This document shows positions 46,967 to 56,938 of a stretch of 64,000 nucleotides of DNA, in pieces; the first letter of the stretch is position 1; each line of letters begins with the position of its first letter. Made by a program: the position numbers and the translations under genes. Under the pieces are notes generated by a model that saw nothing but the letters and a program-made list of their open reading frames with translations, did not search any database and was not told the DNA's origin. Source of the DNA: Piezodorus guildinii (lineage: Eukaryota; Arthropoda; Insecta; Hemiptera; Pentatomidae); contig CM041298.1 in NCBI GenBank assembly GCA_023052935.1, positions 51,411,313 to 51,475,312 on the forward strand, given 5' to 3'.

Positions 46967-47864
46967 AGTGAAATCAATTATAATAATTAAACTGTTTAGA
47001 TATATTTATATATGCAACTTTAGCTAATAATCAATTACTTAATAACGTTAATTAATAATTAATTATTTAATAAAATAAATGATTTAATAAAATTATTAGT
47101 TATATTTAACTGTTGGCTAAAAACTGCGAGTCCCTCAATTTTTTGTTGTCATTGTTTTAATCCATCTTTTTAATTAAATTGAGACTTAGGAAAAAAATTG
47201 AACACATTTAATATAATAGTAAAAAAATATAATAAAAAATTCCAGATATGATGTATCCTTATATTCTGATGGGGCAGGAGTTTGGTTGAGGAAAGCTTTT
47301 TATTGAAGTAAGAGGAAGGAAAAAGAAAAAAAAATCATTTAAAATTTACAAAAGTTTAAAAAAAACTTTGAACACATTCAAAATGAACAATCTAGTAAAA
47401 AAATCCCTAACTCCCTATCCCAAAACTAAAATTACTGTTTAAAATATTTTTTTCAACTTTTCAACACAAATTTTAAAATTGTTTGTTATAATTTAGGAAT
47501 TTTTAAATAAAAATTCAATAAAACTGTTAGTGACTAGTTAGTTTATCATGTGATGGGTTTTGTAAAAAAAATTGAAATATTTCAAAATTCTCGTTGATTA
47601 AGAAGTTGCATAATCCAGATTATATATTAATTACTATTATTATTAATCATTTAATTCTTTAAAATTATAATATGTTTAAATGATACTACTAATTTTTGAT
47701 GATGTTAAGTTTGTTAAATGGTGATCATGTGAGATATTAGAGAAGATGGCCGTTGGGGTAGCAGTAAGGAAGAGGGTTCTCCTCAAGTAAATGGGCTTCC
47801 TATGCAAATCCTTGGCGAGTGCCTGAGACTAATGATGTTTCATCAACACTCCCAGATGTTTCTC

Positions 47865-48119
47865 TTACCTCAGCTCTCCTGATTCAATTATCACCTCTTC
47901 TGTCTTCTCATTTATTATATATTGTTCTTCAGTTGACTCAGTTCTAAATGCACTCGACTGCGATACTAAATTGCCCTCTAAAATGTCTGTAGTTAATCTC
48001 CTCCTGCAATTATTATGAGAAACTGTATTGCTGTTGGTTCTGGCTATGTTTTCAGTAAATTTAAATAACCCTTTTATATTTTTATAATCTTTCTTAGCTT
48101 CACTCCTTACATTTTCCAA
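47865..48119 (-). other. Unrecognised open frame, 84 codons
   Basis: The predicted peptide is charged and looks coding-like (KKDYKNIKGLFKFTENIART then NCRRRLTTDILEGN). I recognise no domain. It could be a LINE or transposase relic inside the USP48 intron. No splice or promoter evidence. Confidence 0.25.
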
Positions 48120-48423
48120 TTATTTAGGGATTTATCTACCATAAAAGCTGGCTGAAATTAAATGATATTTTTTTTATTTTAGAAGAGGCAGCCTGAAATA
48201 AGATCATTTATAAGAAATGATTGGAAATTCATTTAATATTTTTGATGTCTAATTTCTCATTAATTTTTTTAGGTAGTTATGTTTATATACCTCAATTTTT
48301 ATTGGTTATACTCTTTTTTTTTATTTACATTTTTGTTTGTAATTATAGTATGTTTCATTCATGATTTATTTGTTGTCTGTAACATACATGATTTTTGTAA
48401 GCATTATTTGTTAATTGTTTATC

Positions 48424-48690
48424 GCAGCAGTTTGGTCTAGTGGGTAGAGCACTAGTCTACAGTTATCTGGGTCCCGGGTTTGATCCTCTGAATTATTTAT
48501 TCTGTTATTTCAGCCGTGGAGCGACCCTAGGGTATTGAGACCCTCCTGTGGCATACTCAACCTCTATAAAGTGGGTACTCATGGGTTGGAGGGAAGATCT
48601 AGGCCTATATACCTCCTTTAGGAGGTAATTTAAATAGCCAATGGCCATGACACAATACAAATCTCTTTAAGTACTGAACCCAAGTTGTGT
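48424..48690 (+). repeat. tRNA-derived SINE, family S1 copy 2
   Basis: The head has TTTGGTCTAGTGGGTAGAGC (box A) and GGGTTTGATCC (box B, 48476-48486). The body has AATTATTTATTCTGTTATTT, GAGCGACCCTAGGGTATTGA and AAAGTGGGTACTCATGGG. It is shared with the copy at 61057. Confidence 0.8.
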
Positions 48691-49375
48691 AGGTACAGGT
48701 TTTTATTTTTTAAATTCTTTTATTTATGTCCTAAATTAACTGTAATGGCACAGGAGAAAGACAGCTTAACAATCACCTCCACACTATGGGGTTAGTAGCC
48801 TCACCGATATTCTGTAAGAAAGAAAATGAAACTGCCTATCCTGCGATATACAGTTGTGAAGAAATAATAATAGCTAGGGTACAGTTTTACCACTTTGACA
48901 ATAACCTTATTTTAGATACTAAGGTTTGTGAACCAACCAAACCTTACAGCTTGGTCAGATTTGCAAAGGCAATCCTTTATTAACAGGATAATGGATGATA
49001 CAAACAATAAGCCTACTTGAGGCTGCAATACCAGACATAAGCCGACAAAACAAAACAATAAAAAAAACACTGTAATGGCCGTTTGTATGGGGATTACTGA
49101 AAACAAATATATCATTATTAAATTTGGCAATTAAAGTAAAACTAAGAAAATACTAACCCTAGTTCTTTTCCACTTTCCAAACTTATGCATTTCTTTTGAA
49201 AACTTAGTCAAAATATAACTTATTATGGGAGTCCTGTTTATATAACTATATTTGACTGATATTAATTTAATTTTGCTTGCATAAGAAAGTTTTGCTTGCT
49301 CTGTTATTTTAAATGATTATCTTTTTATTCGCTTATAAGTTCTGACTCTTTTATAGTTTCACTATACTTATTGAC

Positions 49376-49378
<3 letters not shown>

Positions 49379-49436
<58 letters not shown>
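49379..49436. repeat. (TA)n microsatellite
   Basis: About 28 TA units followed by TAAATA repeats to 49465. Confidence 0.95.
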
Positions 49437-49440
<4 letters not shown>

Positions 49441-49931
49441 TAAATATAAATATAAATAAATAAATAATAGAAAGCAATTATATTTGCAGAGTAAAGGGAA
49501 AGATCCAAGTAAATCACTTTTTTTTTCTAGTGGAACAGAATGAAGTAATGCATTCTTTCAGGGCTTTAGTATGTAGAAACAAATAGTTACTAGGTAGATA
49601 AACCTTCGATGAATATTATTTTTTGTACCTTACTTTTATTATTTATTTTTTGATATTTTTTTACCAAATTCTGAAGCGCTTGAAAAAAGGACCTTTACTT
49701 TCTGATCTATTGATAAAATGGATGAAAGTTGATATACCTGGTCATTTATCTATATCATTCTATTAATATAAGAAAACAAATATTAATTACCTTTGACTCA
49801 AAATAACTTGATCAACCTCAGCTATATAAAGAAACACCATATTTTGGACTAGCGCTCGTGGTTCTGGGGAAATATGGACAAATAATAAAACGAAATTTTA
49901 CCTATAATACACTTACTTTGTTTTTTTAAAT

Positions 49932-49940
49932 TATACTAAG

Positions 49941-49943
<3 letters not shown>
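49932..49943 (+). repeat. Target-site duplication of the Jockey-clade LINE, left copy
   Basis: TATACTAAGTTT. The final TTT overlaps the poly(T). An identical 12-mer is at 54953-54964. Confidence 0.85.
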
Positions 49944-49971
<28 letters not shown>

Positions 49972-50094
49972 ATATTTATTGATATTTACAACTGTATTAA
50001 ATAAAAATACATCTAGTAAATGTGATGGTAATATACAAAACTGTCATGAAAAACATGTAGAGACACTACCCAGTGGCAGCACTCTAAAAATATT

Positions 50095-51780
50095 TTAAAC
50101 TAGAAGGTCCCGGGGCCATTTCCTTTTTAGGCGCCTCGGAGGATTATCCGGAATTGAAGAGGAAGAAAGGATTGAGACTAGTGGGTTAGAGTGAGAATGG
50201 AGTTTGTCATGAAAGGATTGATACCTGGTCCGGGCCAAATCAGTAACATAGGGAACATTAAGGTCTTTATGGATAAGTTTATTCGTGACAAAGTAAGGAG
50301 CGTTGAGGATTTTACGAAGGATTTTGGATTGTAAGGATTGGATGCGGGAAGAATTTGATGGTTTAGTAGAGCCCCAAAGCTCTACTCCGTAAGTCCAGAT
50401 TGGTCTTATAATAGTCATGTAGATGAGCCTTTTGTAGTTAAGAGGAAGGTTTGATCGTTTGTCTAGTAAGTGTTGAAGTAGCCTAAAGCGGCGAGCAGTT
50501 TCTTGTCGTTTTAGTCGTGTATGTGGATTCCAAGTTAGGCGTTTGTCAAGAAGAAGTCCTAGGTATCGGATCTGTTCAACAGGAACTAGTTGAGTGTTAT
50601 TAAAGGATACTTTAGGGCAGGAAGTCAAAGGTTTACGGCGAAGGGTAAAGGTTATTTGATGGGATTTGTTGGAATTTATTTTTATTCTCCAGTTCTGACA
50701 CCATACTTCTAGGTCTTTGATGTGGGCTTGAAGGGTATTTGAAGCTACAAATGGATCTTTATGAACTGATAACACGCAGGTGTCATCAGCATAGGTAGAA
50801 AGGAAAGTGTTAGGATGGGTTGGGATATCAGCTGTATATACTGTGTATAGAATGGGTCCTAGAATACTGCCTTGAGGAACACCAGCAGTCTGTGTAAAAA
50901 GGGATGAATAGGAACTATTGTGATTAATTTTGAAGGATCTATCAGAGAGGTAGGATTGAAGAATCAGAAAATATGTGGGAGGAAGGAATTTACGGAGTTT
51001 GTACAACAGTCCTGGGTGCCAGACTCTATCAAAGGCCTGTTCTACATCGAGAAAGGCTCCCGTGCAGTACAACCCGCGCTCCAAAGCAGAAGAGACAACG
51101 TCCACCACACGATGACATTGCTGGATAGTGGAGTGGGATGTTCGGAATCCGAACTGATGATGAGGGATGATATGATTAGAATCAAGGATGGGATATATTC
51201 GTTTCAGAAGGAGTTTTTCAAAGATTTTACCCATAATAGGTAATAGAGAAATTGGACGGTAAGAGGATGGATGTTCGAGCGGCTTTAGGGGTTTGGGAAT
51301 CATCTTAACAATGGATAGTTTCCAGGAGTCAGGAAAATATGTGGTCCGGAGGATAGCATTATATATGTAGGTAAGAAAACAGATGGATTTTCGAGGAAGC
51401 TGTTTCATTATATGGGAAGTAACTAGGTCATGTCCAGGAGCTTTTCGGGAAGGTAATCTGTGAATGATATTGGCTATTTCTGAAGGATTAAATGCTTTAG
51501 GTGGTAGGGTCATTTGGAGAGGAATATCGAGCTCTGTTTCAATACATTCAACATGGTTTGAATTGAGTATTTCAGGATGAGGATTGTATATTTTAGAGAG
51601 GTGCTGAGCAAATATCTGGGATTTTTCTTCGTCGGATCGTGTCCAGGTTCGGGTTTCATTAAGGAGTGGATGGTTGAAATCTTTAAACTTCAGGATTTTT
51701 TTAGTAGTAGTCCATAGTGATTTGTCAGCAATCGTAAGATTTTCCGTCAAGTTTTGTAAATTTTGTATTTTTTGAGTTCT
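50095..51780 (-). CDS. Jockey-clade LINE ORF2, reverse transcriptase part
   Basis: About 560 residues with the canonical motifs in order. These are HPSSYRPISLLPIMGKIFEK, HQFGFRTSHSTIQQCHRVVD, FLDVEQAFDRVW (first Asp), GVPQGSILGPILYTVYTADI and [10 protein letters not shown] (catalytic YADD). They are followed by the thumb segment [20 protein letters not shown] and a C-terminal region up to KWPRDLLV. It copies the element RNA at the nick made by the endonuclease part. The frame upstream stays open to 51780 and beyond, so the protein does not truly start at the TTG at 51750. The real ORF2 begins at 52772 and a one-base frame change at about 51768-51773 splits it. Confidence 0.92.
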   Translation of the reverse strand, partial: RTQKIQNLQNLTENLTIADKSLWTTTKKILKFKDFNHPLLNETRTWTRSDEEKSQIFAQHLSKIYNPHPEILNSNHVECIETELDIPLQMTLPPKAFNPSEIANIIHRLPSRKAPGHDLVTSHIMKQLPRKSICFLTYIYNAILRTTYFPDSWKLSIVKMIPKPLKPLEHPSSYRPISLLPIMGKIFEKLLLKRIYPILDSNHIIPHHQFGFRTSHSTIQQCHRVVDVVSSALERGLYCTGAFLDVEQAFDRVWHPGLLYKLRKFLPPTYFLILQSYLSDRSFKINHNSSYSSLFTQTAGVPQGSILGPILYTVYTADIPTHPNTFLSTYADDTCVLSVHKDPFVASNTLQAHIKDLEVWCQNWRIKINSNKSHQITFTLRRKPLTSCPKVSFNNTQLVPVEQIRYLGLLLDKRLTWNPHTRLKRQETARRFRLLQHLLDKRSNLPLNYKRLIYMTIIRPIWTYGVELWGSTKPSNSSRIQSLQSKILRKILNAPYFVTNKLIHKDLNVPYVTDLARTRYQSFHDKLHSHSNPLVSILSSSSIPDNPPRRLKRKWPRDLLV

Positions 51781-52772
51781 GATTTTAGTTTGTTAGTCAG
51801 TTGGGTGTAATAAGTTTTGTCTGTTGGGTATCTGGTACTGTGCCACTTCGATCTTGCTGTGCGCTTTTCTCTCAATAAGATCTGAATGTGCTGTGGTAGG
51901 TTACTTTTCTGAGGTTTATTAGGTTTGGTGTTAGTTGTGTTGTCTATTATGGTGCTACTTATTGAGTGAGTAAGTTTTTCTATGGCTAGGTCAATATCGT
52001 GTTTTGTCTTTAGTGGAAGTTTTAAGTCTAGTGTATTTTCCATGTCACATCGAAATTGGTCCCAGTTTACACGTCCTGTAATTAATGTAGGAGGAGAGGG
52101 TTTAGGAACAAAGTTTGAATGCAAAGAAAGCAGAACAGGACTGTGGTCAGATGAAAGGTCATTCAGGGATTTGATTTCGGCTTGGGAAGTAGGAACAAAT
52201 ATATCCAGGATATCAGGTTTTTTTTTTAGAGATGTAGGCCAATATGTGGGATGCGTAGGAGCAAGGATAGAATAACAACTGGAGTTTGTGACGTTAGAAA
52301 GGATACTACCACGGGAGTTGGATGCTCGACAACCCCATCGTTGGTGTTTAGCGTTGTAATCACCTCCAGCAATGAAGCGCGGCCCAAGAGATCGGAATAA
52401 GGAATTAAGAAGGCTATAGGAAACGGTGTTACCAGGAGGACAGTATACAGCTGAGACTGTGAGATGGAAAGGACGAGTTAAAATAATTACAGAAGAGGAT
52501 TGTATGGCGTCAGATGGAGTAGTAGGAATAAGGGAATGTGGAAGGGATTTATGGATAAGAACGCATGATCCGGCATGGGCAGTGTTGTCTGGGTGGTCTG
52601 TTCTATAAGTGATGTAGTCTCGTATGTAAAATTTTGATCGTTGAGTGAAATGAGTTTCAGTTATTAATGCAATATGTATGTGATTGTCATGTTTGAGTAT
52701 GTTGAGTTCGTCCCGGTGGTTGAGTAGGCCATTAGCGTTCCATAAGAGGATAGCTAGGGGCTTTACATTCAT
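51747..52772 (-). CDS. Jockey-clade LINE ORF2, APE endonuclease part
   Basis: About 341 residues: MNVKPLAILLWNANGLLNHR (N of the first APE motif), ALITETHF (catalytic Glu), GGDYNAKHQRWG (D and N), DILDIFV and LSSDHSPVLL (terminal SDH). All APE-type landmarks are present. The ATG at 52772 overlaps the ORF1 stop by ATGA. The ORF ends early at a TGA directly after a run of six A; the reverse transcriptase follows in another frame. Confidence 0.92.
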   Translation of the reverse strand: MNVKPLAILLWNANGLLNHRDELNILKHDNHIHIALITETHFTQRSKFYIRDYITYRTDHPDNTAHAGSCVLIHKSLPHSLIPTTPSDAIQSSSVIILTRPFHLTVSAVYCPPGNTVSYSLLNSLFRSLGPRFIAGGDYNAKHQRWGCRASNSRGSILSNVTNSSCYSILAPTHPTYWPTSLKKKPDILDIFVPTSQAEIKSLNDLSSDHSPVLLSLHSNFVPKPSPPTLITGRVNWDQFRCDMENTLDLKLPLKTKHDIDLAIEKLTHSISSTIIDNTTNTKPNKPQKSNLPQHIQILLREKRTARSKWHSTRYPTDKTYYTQLTNKLKSELKKYKIYKT

Positions 52773-54418
52773 CTTTGGAAATTAAATGGGATTTCGGAAA
52801 GGATACGAGTGAGAAGGGAGATAAGTGGCTGGATGGTTTCTTTGAGATCTAATAGGAAGGAATTAAGAATGGAGTAAAAGTCAGGTGGGGGTATATTATA
52901 GGATTGGGAAGGATAATTTAGTTGAGCTGGTACATTGGCTGGAGTCTGCACCCGTCGAGGGGTACAATCATATGCATTTTGGGATGTTTGGGGTTGAGGA
53001 TTGGGTTGATTTGGCTGTACGGAAGAACGGGGTGGGATTGGGTGAGGTTTTTCTGGAGGTAATTTAACCCTAACAGGTATCTGATGAAGAGGGGTTGGTT
53101 GGTGTGGAGCTTCAAGCTGGGGATGGGAAATCTGGGTCATGGGTTGGGAGTTCGGAGGCGCCTGCCGTCTAGGTTGTTGAGGCTGCGAGTTGATAACGGA
53201 GGAGGGCTTCTTAATGTTCTGTCGATCTTGATTTCCAGGTCTTGGAGTTTGAGTTGGAGTTTTTGGAGGTCTTGGCTGTGGAATCATGTTAACAGCAGGT
53301 TTCTGAATTTCTGGAAAATTTACCAGGTTATCCAGTACAGGAGGTGGTGCAGGAGTATTACTTTTCTGTTCCAGACTTTTGGGTAGAAGGTTTTGTGATC
53401 TCTGTCTGAGCAGATTTTTGTAGACCGAACAGCCTCTGTAGCTCGCTGGATGTGCTTCACCACAGAGAGCACATTTTGCTGGTTCCTCACGAGATTTCGG
53501 GCAGGTCTCTGTAGCATGAGGGCCGGCACATTTGACGCACCGGGCCTGGTGGTAACAGTAGGATTTAGTGTGTCCCAAATTTTGACATTTAGTACACTGT
53601 ACTATTGTAGATGTCGGCCTAGGCTGTTCAAATCGCACAATGGAGTATACAAGTCGTGTTATATTGAATATTTCTGGGTTATTTGTGGCAGGCTCTAGAT
53701 CCACGAAAAATAGAGGCAGTGGATATTTTCCCTTTGGATGGAAAACGGGAGAGACCTTTCTGACATTGTAGCCTATTTCTTCTATCCCTCTTTTGATAGC
53801 ATCTGTGGGAGTTGATGAGTGGAGCCCTCTAAGAACGACACGATATGACTTTTCTTGTTTCAATTGGTAACAATGGAAGTCGTAGCTTTTCGAATTCAAA
53901 TGGTTGACAAGCTTTTTGTAACTGTCTTTATTTGTTGTATTTATCTTAATATCATTTATTCTGGAGTAACAACGAAAGTTGGGCTGTCCGATCAAATCTG
54001 CAATTTCTTGACCAAACGACATAAAATTTTGTATGTTGTTGACAAATATTGGTGGGGGTTCGGAATCACAAAACCCTTGAGACTCAGAAATTATGTTCGC
54101 TGTACCTGACGTACTGGCAGAGGTAGATGGCGCTGTGAAGACAGACGGAGCGGCTGATGATGATGGAACTGGTTCTATTGTGTTGGCTGCAGTGAGTTTA
54201 CTGCGGGTTTTTGGCGGTGACATATTTTGCTCAGACGCCTGCTTAGTTTTATTTGATTTATTTTTTTTTTTATTTGGTGAAGTACCCCCAGATCCAGGAG
54301 GAAGGGAGTTCCGATGCCGCTTCATACGGCGAGTTAAATATTGAGAGTCCGTTTCACTTATTTCAGAGAAAGGGGTCTCCTCTGAGTCCTCACCGGACGT
54401 ATTTCTATCTAAGTCCAT
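52769..54418 (-). CDS. Jockey-clade LINE ORF1 (Gag-like, three zinc knuckles)
   Basis: 549 residues, uninterrupted. The N-terminal third is acidic then serine and lysine-rich. The middle (about 160-260) contains the RRM-like/PRE_C2HC region with YRVVLRGLHSSTPTDAIKRG. Three zinc knuckles follow: CTKCQNLGHTKSYC (CX2CX4HX4C), CVKCAGPHATETC (CX2CX3HX4C) and CALCGEAHPASYRGC (CX2CX3HX6C). The last third is very Pro/Gln-rich. This is the typical Jockey/I Gag-like protein that binds element RNA. The start was chosen as the first ATG of the open frame. Confidence 0.92.
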   Translation of the reverse strand: MDLDRNTSGEDSEETPFSEISETDSQYLTRRMKRHRNSLPPGSGGTSPNKKKNKSNKTKQASEQNMSPPKTRSKLTAANTIEPVPSSSAAPSVFTAPSTSASTSGTANIISESQGFCDSEPPPIFVNNIQNFMSFGQEIADLIGQPNFRCYSRINDIKINTTNKDSYKKLVNHLNSKSYDFHCYQLKQEKSYRVVLRGLHSSTPTDAIKRGIEEIGYNVRKVSPVFHPKGKYPLPLFFVDLEPATNNPEIFNITRLVYSIVRFEQPRPTSTIVQCTKCQNLGHTKSYCYHQARCVKCAGPHATETCPKSREEPAKCALCGEAHPASYRGCSVYKNLLRQRSQNLLPKSLEQKSNTPAPPPVLDNLVNFPEIQKPAVNMIPQPRPPKTPTQTPRPGNQDRQNIKKPSSVINSQPQQPRRQAPPNSQPMTQISHPQLEAPHQPTPLHQIPVRVKLPPEKPHPIPPRSSVQPNQPNPQPQTSQNAYDCTPRRVQTPANVPAQLNYPSQSYNIPPPDFYSILNSFLLDLKETIQPLISLLTRILSEIPFNFQR

Positions 54419-54952
54419 TATTAATTAAAATGATAGAAAAGAAAAAAAAAATCTATATACACCTGCGTATTAAAATAAAAAAATAAATTTTATACAATAA
54501 ATACTTAAAAACTAAACTATTCACATGATTATATACAATTAATAAAGAAAACATATCTAAGAAACAATTATAACAAATAGGAAAAAAAAAAAAAAATGGT
54601 CTTTAAAAATTTAAAAGAAATGAGTGAAACTAAAAACAAAATAAAGTCCTAGACGAAAACAGAGATGACTGAGTTAGTAAACTTGGCCTAGCCCTTTAAA
54701 AATAAAGATAACTGTTAAGGATTAGGGCCACGTTGCTATCTCAACCAGATAGCTATCAGTTTATAAGATATCGCGTATCGGTACAAATAGTCACTCACCT
54801 CACTATACGTGAATATTAAAGTGTTTAGTTGATAGTAAACTCACTGTTCACAAAGTTTTATAGCTGACAAGCTGATAGAACCGTGGTGAAAGTGTAACAA
54901 ACACAGAAGTACGAAAGAATAGAACTGCAGTTGCGGCCATTAACCAAGGTAC

Positions 54953-54964
54953 TATACTAAGTTT
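54953..54964 (+). repeat. Target-site duplication of the Jockey-clade LINE, right copy
   Basis: TATACTAAGTTT, identical to 49932-49943, directly at the 5' end of the element. Confidence 0.85.
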
Positions 54965-55021
54965 ATTTAGAATTTTCAGATCCATTTTGCAATCAATCAG
55001 ATCACAAAGAAAACATGTTCT

Positions 55022-55300
55022 TAGGTGTCGCCTGTGGTAAAGTGGCTGGCACGAGAGCCTTCAATGTCCAATGTTGCGGGTTCAAACCCGGGATGCGGCC
55101 CTAGGTTTTTTTTAAAGGAAGTAAAAAATCGTTGATTATGCCGTCCTTCGGATTGGGCGTTAAATTGTGCGATGTCAGGTAATCGTTAAAGATTCCTACC
55201 CCAATTAAACCTGGTTAGAGAAAAGTCAGGATCCCCGTTGTAGCATTTTCGATTATCCATAGTTGTATAAAGTGATGTTAAATGAATAAAGAGTTTGAAA
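55022..55300 (+). repeat. tRNA-derived SINE, family S2 (full)
   Basis: Head GTGTCGCCTGTGGTAAAGTG (box A region) with box B GGTTCAAACCC at 55079-55089. The body has AAAAAATCGTTGATTATGCC, GATGTCAGGTAATCGTTAAA and CCAATTAAACCTGGTTAG. The end is GATGTTAAATGAATAAAGAG. It sits 60 bp from the Jockey-clade insertion. Confidence 0.78.
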
Positions 55301-55664
55301 ACACAATCGTATGAGATTGGATTAACCAACTGTTAATTTAATAGTGTAATGTTTGCTTTAAGATGGCAAAGAGATGTAAACATGAGACAATAAAGCCCTC
55401 TGGAAGAATATAAAAAAAGTTGAAGTTGTGGTGAAGACAGCGCCAAAGGGGGTTGTAAGTGGCCCAGAGGGTGGAAAGTTGTATGAAGGGCTGAGGGCAG
55501 CGTGGAACTGCACCCGGTAGCCCTATACCTTATATCACCCTCAACATCCCCAATCTAGCTTTCTGTCCTAAGGCAATCCCTTTATTTAAAACAGCTGTTA
55601 TGTCTGCTCCTCTTTCCTTTCGACCTCGATATTGTCTTGCAAGGGGAACAGGTGCTCTCAGGTA

Positions 55665-55790
55665 TTGCTGTACAAGGAAAAGTATTGAAATCTTGAAAAT
55701 TCAAGTTCTTAACGGAAATACTCGTTTTAGGGCCCCTTTTGGCTTGTACGAAAATGAACAGTCGTAAAATACTGCAATATCCTTTTTAGG
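55665..55790 (+). mobile_element. Repeat family A, left-part fragment
   Basis: AAAAGTATTGAAATCTTGAA, TTCTTAACGGAAATACTCGT and TTTAGGGCCCCTTTTGG match the first ~120 bp after the palindrome of family A. Confidence 0.5.
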
Positions 55791-55856
55791 TGAGGAAGAT
55801 GGTTGGGGTGTGGTCATTAAAGAGACATTAAAACAAATGCTATTTTAATTATGTGC

Positions 55857-55905
55857 AGACGTTTTAGCCTACAGTGTGGGCCTTCATCAGGATTGACTCT
55901 GAGAC
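55857..55905 (-). repeat. Hammerhead-like motif, degenerate
   Basis: On the minus strand CTGATGA (55890-55884), then AGGCC, loop, GGCT and AAAAC. The final GAAA box is altered to AAAA. Confidence 0.35.
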
Positions 55906-56114
55906 GGTGTCTAAAGTGACTTAAGATTGCAAATTGTTATAAGCCACTTTTTCTTGAAATGAGAGTTTTTCACATTCTGGAGTGTCCATTCATTAGTTTA
56001 GAACAGTAGTGCCCCAACTAGTGGTCCGCAGCCGATGTCCAGGGGCTCCGCGAGATGTCATTGGAAAATAGTTTTTAATTACCTTAATGTAAAGTATTTG
56101 TTAAGCCTTGGCTT

Positions 56115-56352
56115 TTGTTTATTGTTTGTTCATTTAACATCACCTAATGCTACTATGGCTTATCCGACGATGCTGCTGTGGGAGACCTAAATTTTGCCGA
56201 TGCAGGTTTTATTAGAATAGGGATCTTAAACGAATACCTGACATCGCACAGGTTCGGAACCAAATTTTATGCCCCCTCTGAAGGACGGTATAACTAAGGA
56301 TTTTTTACTCCCATTAAAAAATCGTAGGGCCATCTTCATGTTTGAACCCACC
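56115..56352 (-). repeat. tRNA-derived SINE, family S2
   Basis: In reverse it has TTTATTGTTTGTTCATTTAA, CTACTATGGCTTATCCGACG, ATACCTGACATCGCACAGG, CTAAGGATTTTTTACTCCCA and a damaged box B (GTTTGAACCC). Confidence 0.75.
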
Positions 56353-56579
56353 TTGGCTTTTAATAACAATCACATACTCTACACTGACAAATTTAACATT
56401 CTACTGTGATATACTTGCTTGTGTTTACTGACAGTTGCCTGATACTGCACAATCACAACCTTAAAATTAATCATTTTCTGACATTTCGACTATAATGAAC
56501 TTGGTGAAGTGAGAATGGTTGACTGTGTGAGAAGTTAGTTCAGGGTGCAGTCAAAAGAACACACAATTAAGAAAAACTT

Positions 56580-56645
56580 AATAGACTGGTGCCGACGTTT
56601 CGACCTAAATTATAGGCCTTCCTCAGGGCGTTTGAAGGAGAGCGT
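56580..56645 (-). repeat. Hammerhead-like motif
   Basis: On the minus strand CTGAGGA (56626-56620) stands where the core has CUGAUGA. A stem AGGCCT/AGGTC and GAAACGTCGG at 56601-56592 follow. One core position differs. Confidence 0.35.
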
Positions 56646-56724
56646 CAGAACTATTGAGCAATAATGCATTACTTGCTGTACTTAATGTACAGAAAATGTA
56701 TGATGTGTCCCAGAAGATAATGAA

Positions 56725-56938
56725 AACTATTGATCGGACGATATTGAAGTGGAAGTCCTAAATTTAGCCTATCGAGGTTTAATTGGGATGGGGATCTTTG
56801 AGTACTTGAATTAGCAGTGGCTCTGGACCACCATTTTACGTTCCCTCTGAGAGAGGGCATAACGAAGGATTTTACACTGCCATTAAAAAAAATCCCTCCC
56901 TTTAAAAATCCTAGAACCATCTACAAGGTTTAACATTA
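56725..56938 (-). repeat. tRNA-derived SINE, family S2 (degraded)
   Basis: CGAGGTTTAATTGGGATGGG, TACGTTCCCTCTGAGAGAGG and AACGAAGGATTTTACACTGC match S2 body positions in order. The head is not recognisable. Confidence 0.6.

Larger units (their letters stand above)
49941..54952 (-). mobile_element. Jockey-clade LINE, near full length (5.0 kb)
   Basis: On the minus strand the order is a 5' UTR of about 530 bp (54952-54419), ORF1, then ORF2 (endonuclease then reverse transcriptase), a 3' UTR of about 127 bp and a poly(A) of 27 (poly T at 49941-49967). A 12-bp target-site duplication brackets it. ORF1 and ORF2 overlap as ATGA (52772-52769), as in termination-reinitiation. A single frame break in ORF2 is the only visible defect. 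The intact ORFs and exact duplication suggest a recent insertion. It sits in antisense orientation within the USP48 intron. A decayed relative is at 18862-19455. Confidence 0.93.

Noticed and set aside
50920..54344. Plus-strand open frames of 60-107 codons within 50.9-54.4 kb
   Set aside because: They are antisense shadows of the three LINE reading frames, which have clear motifs.
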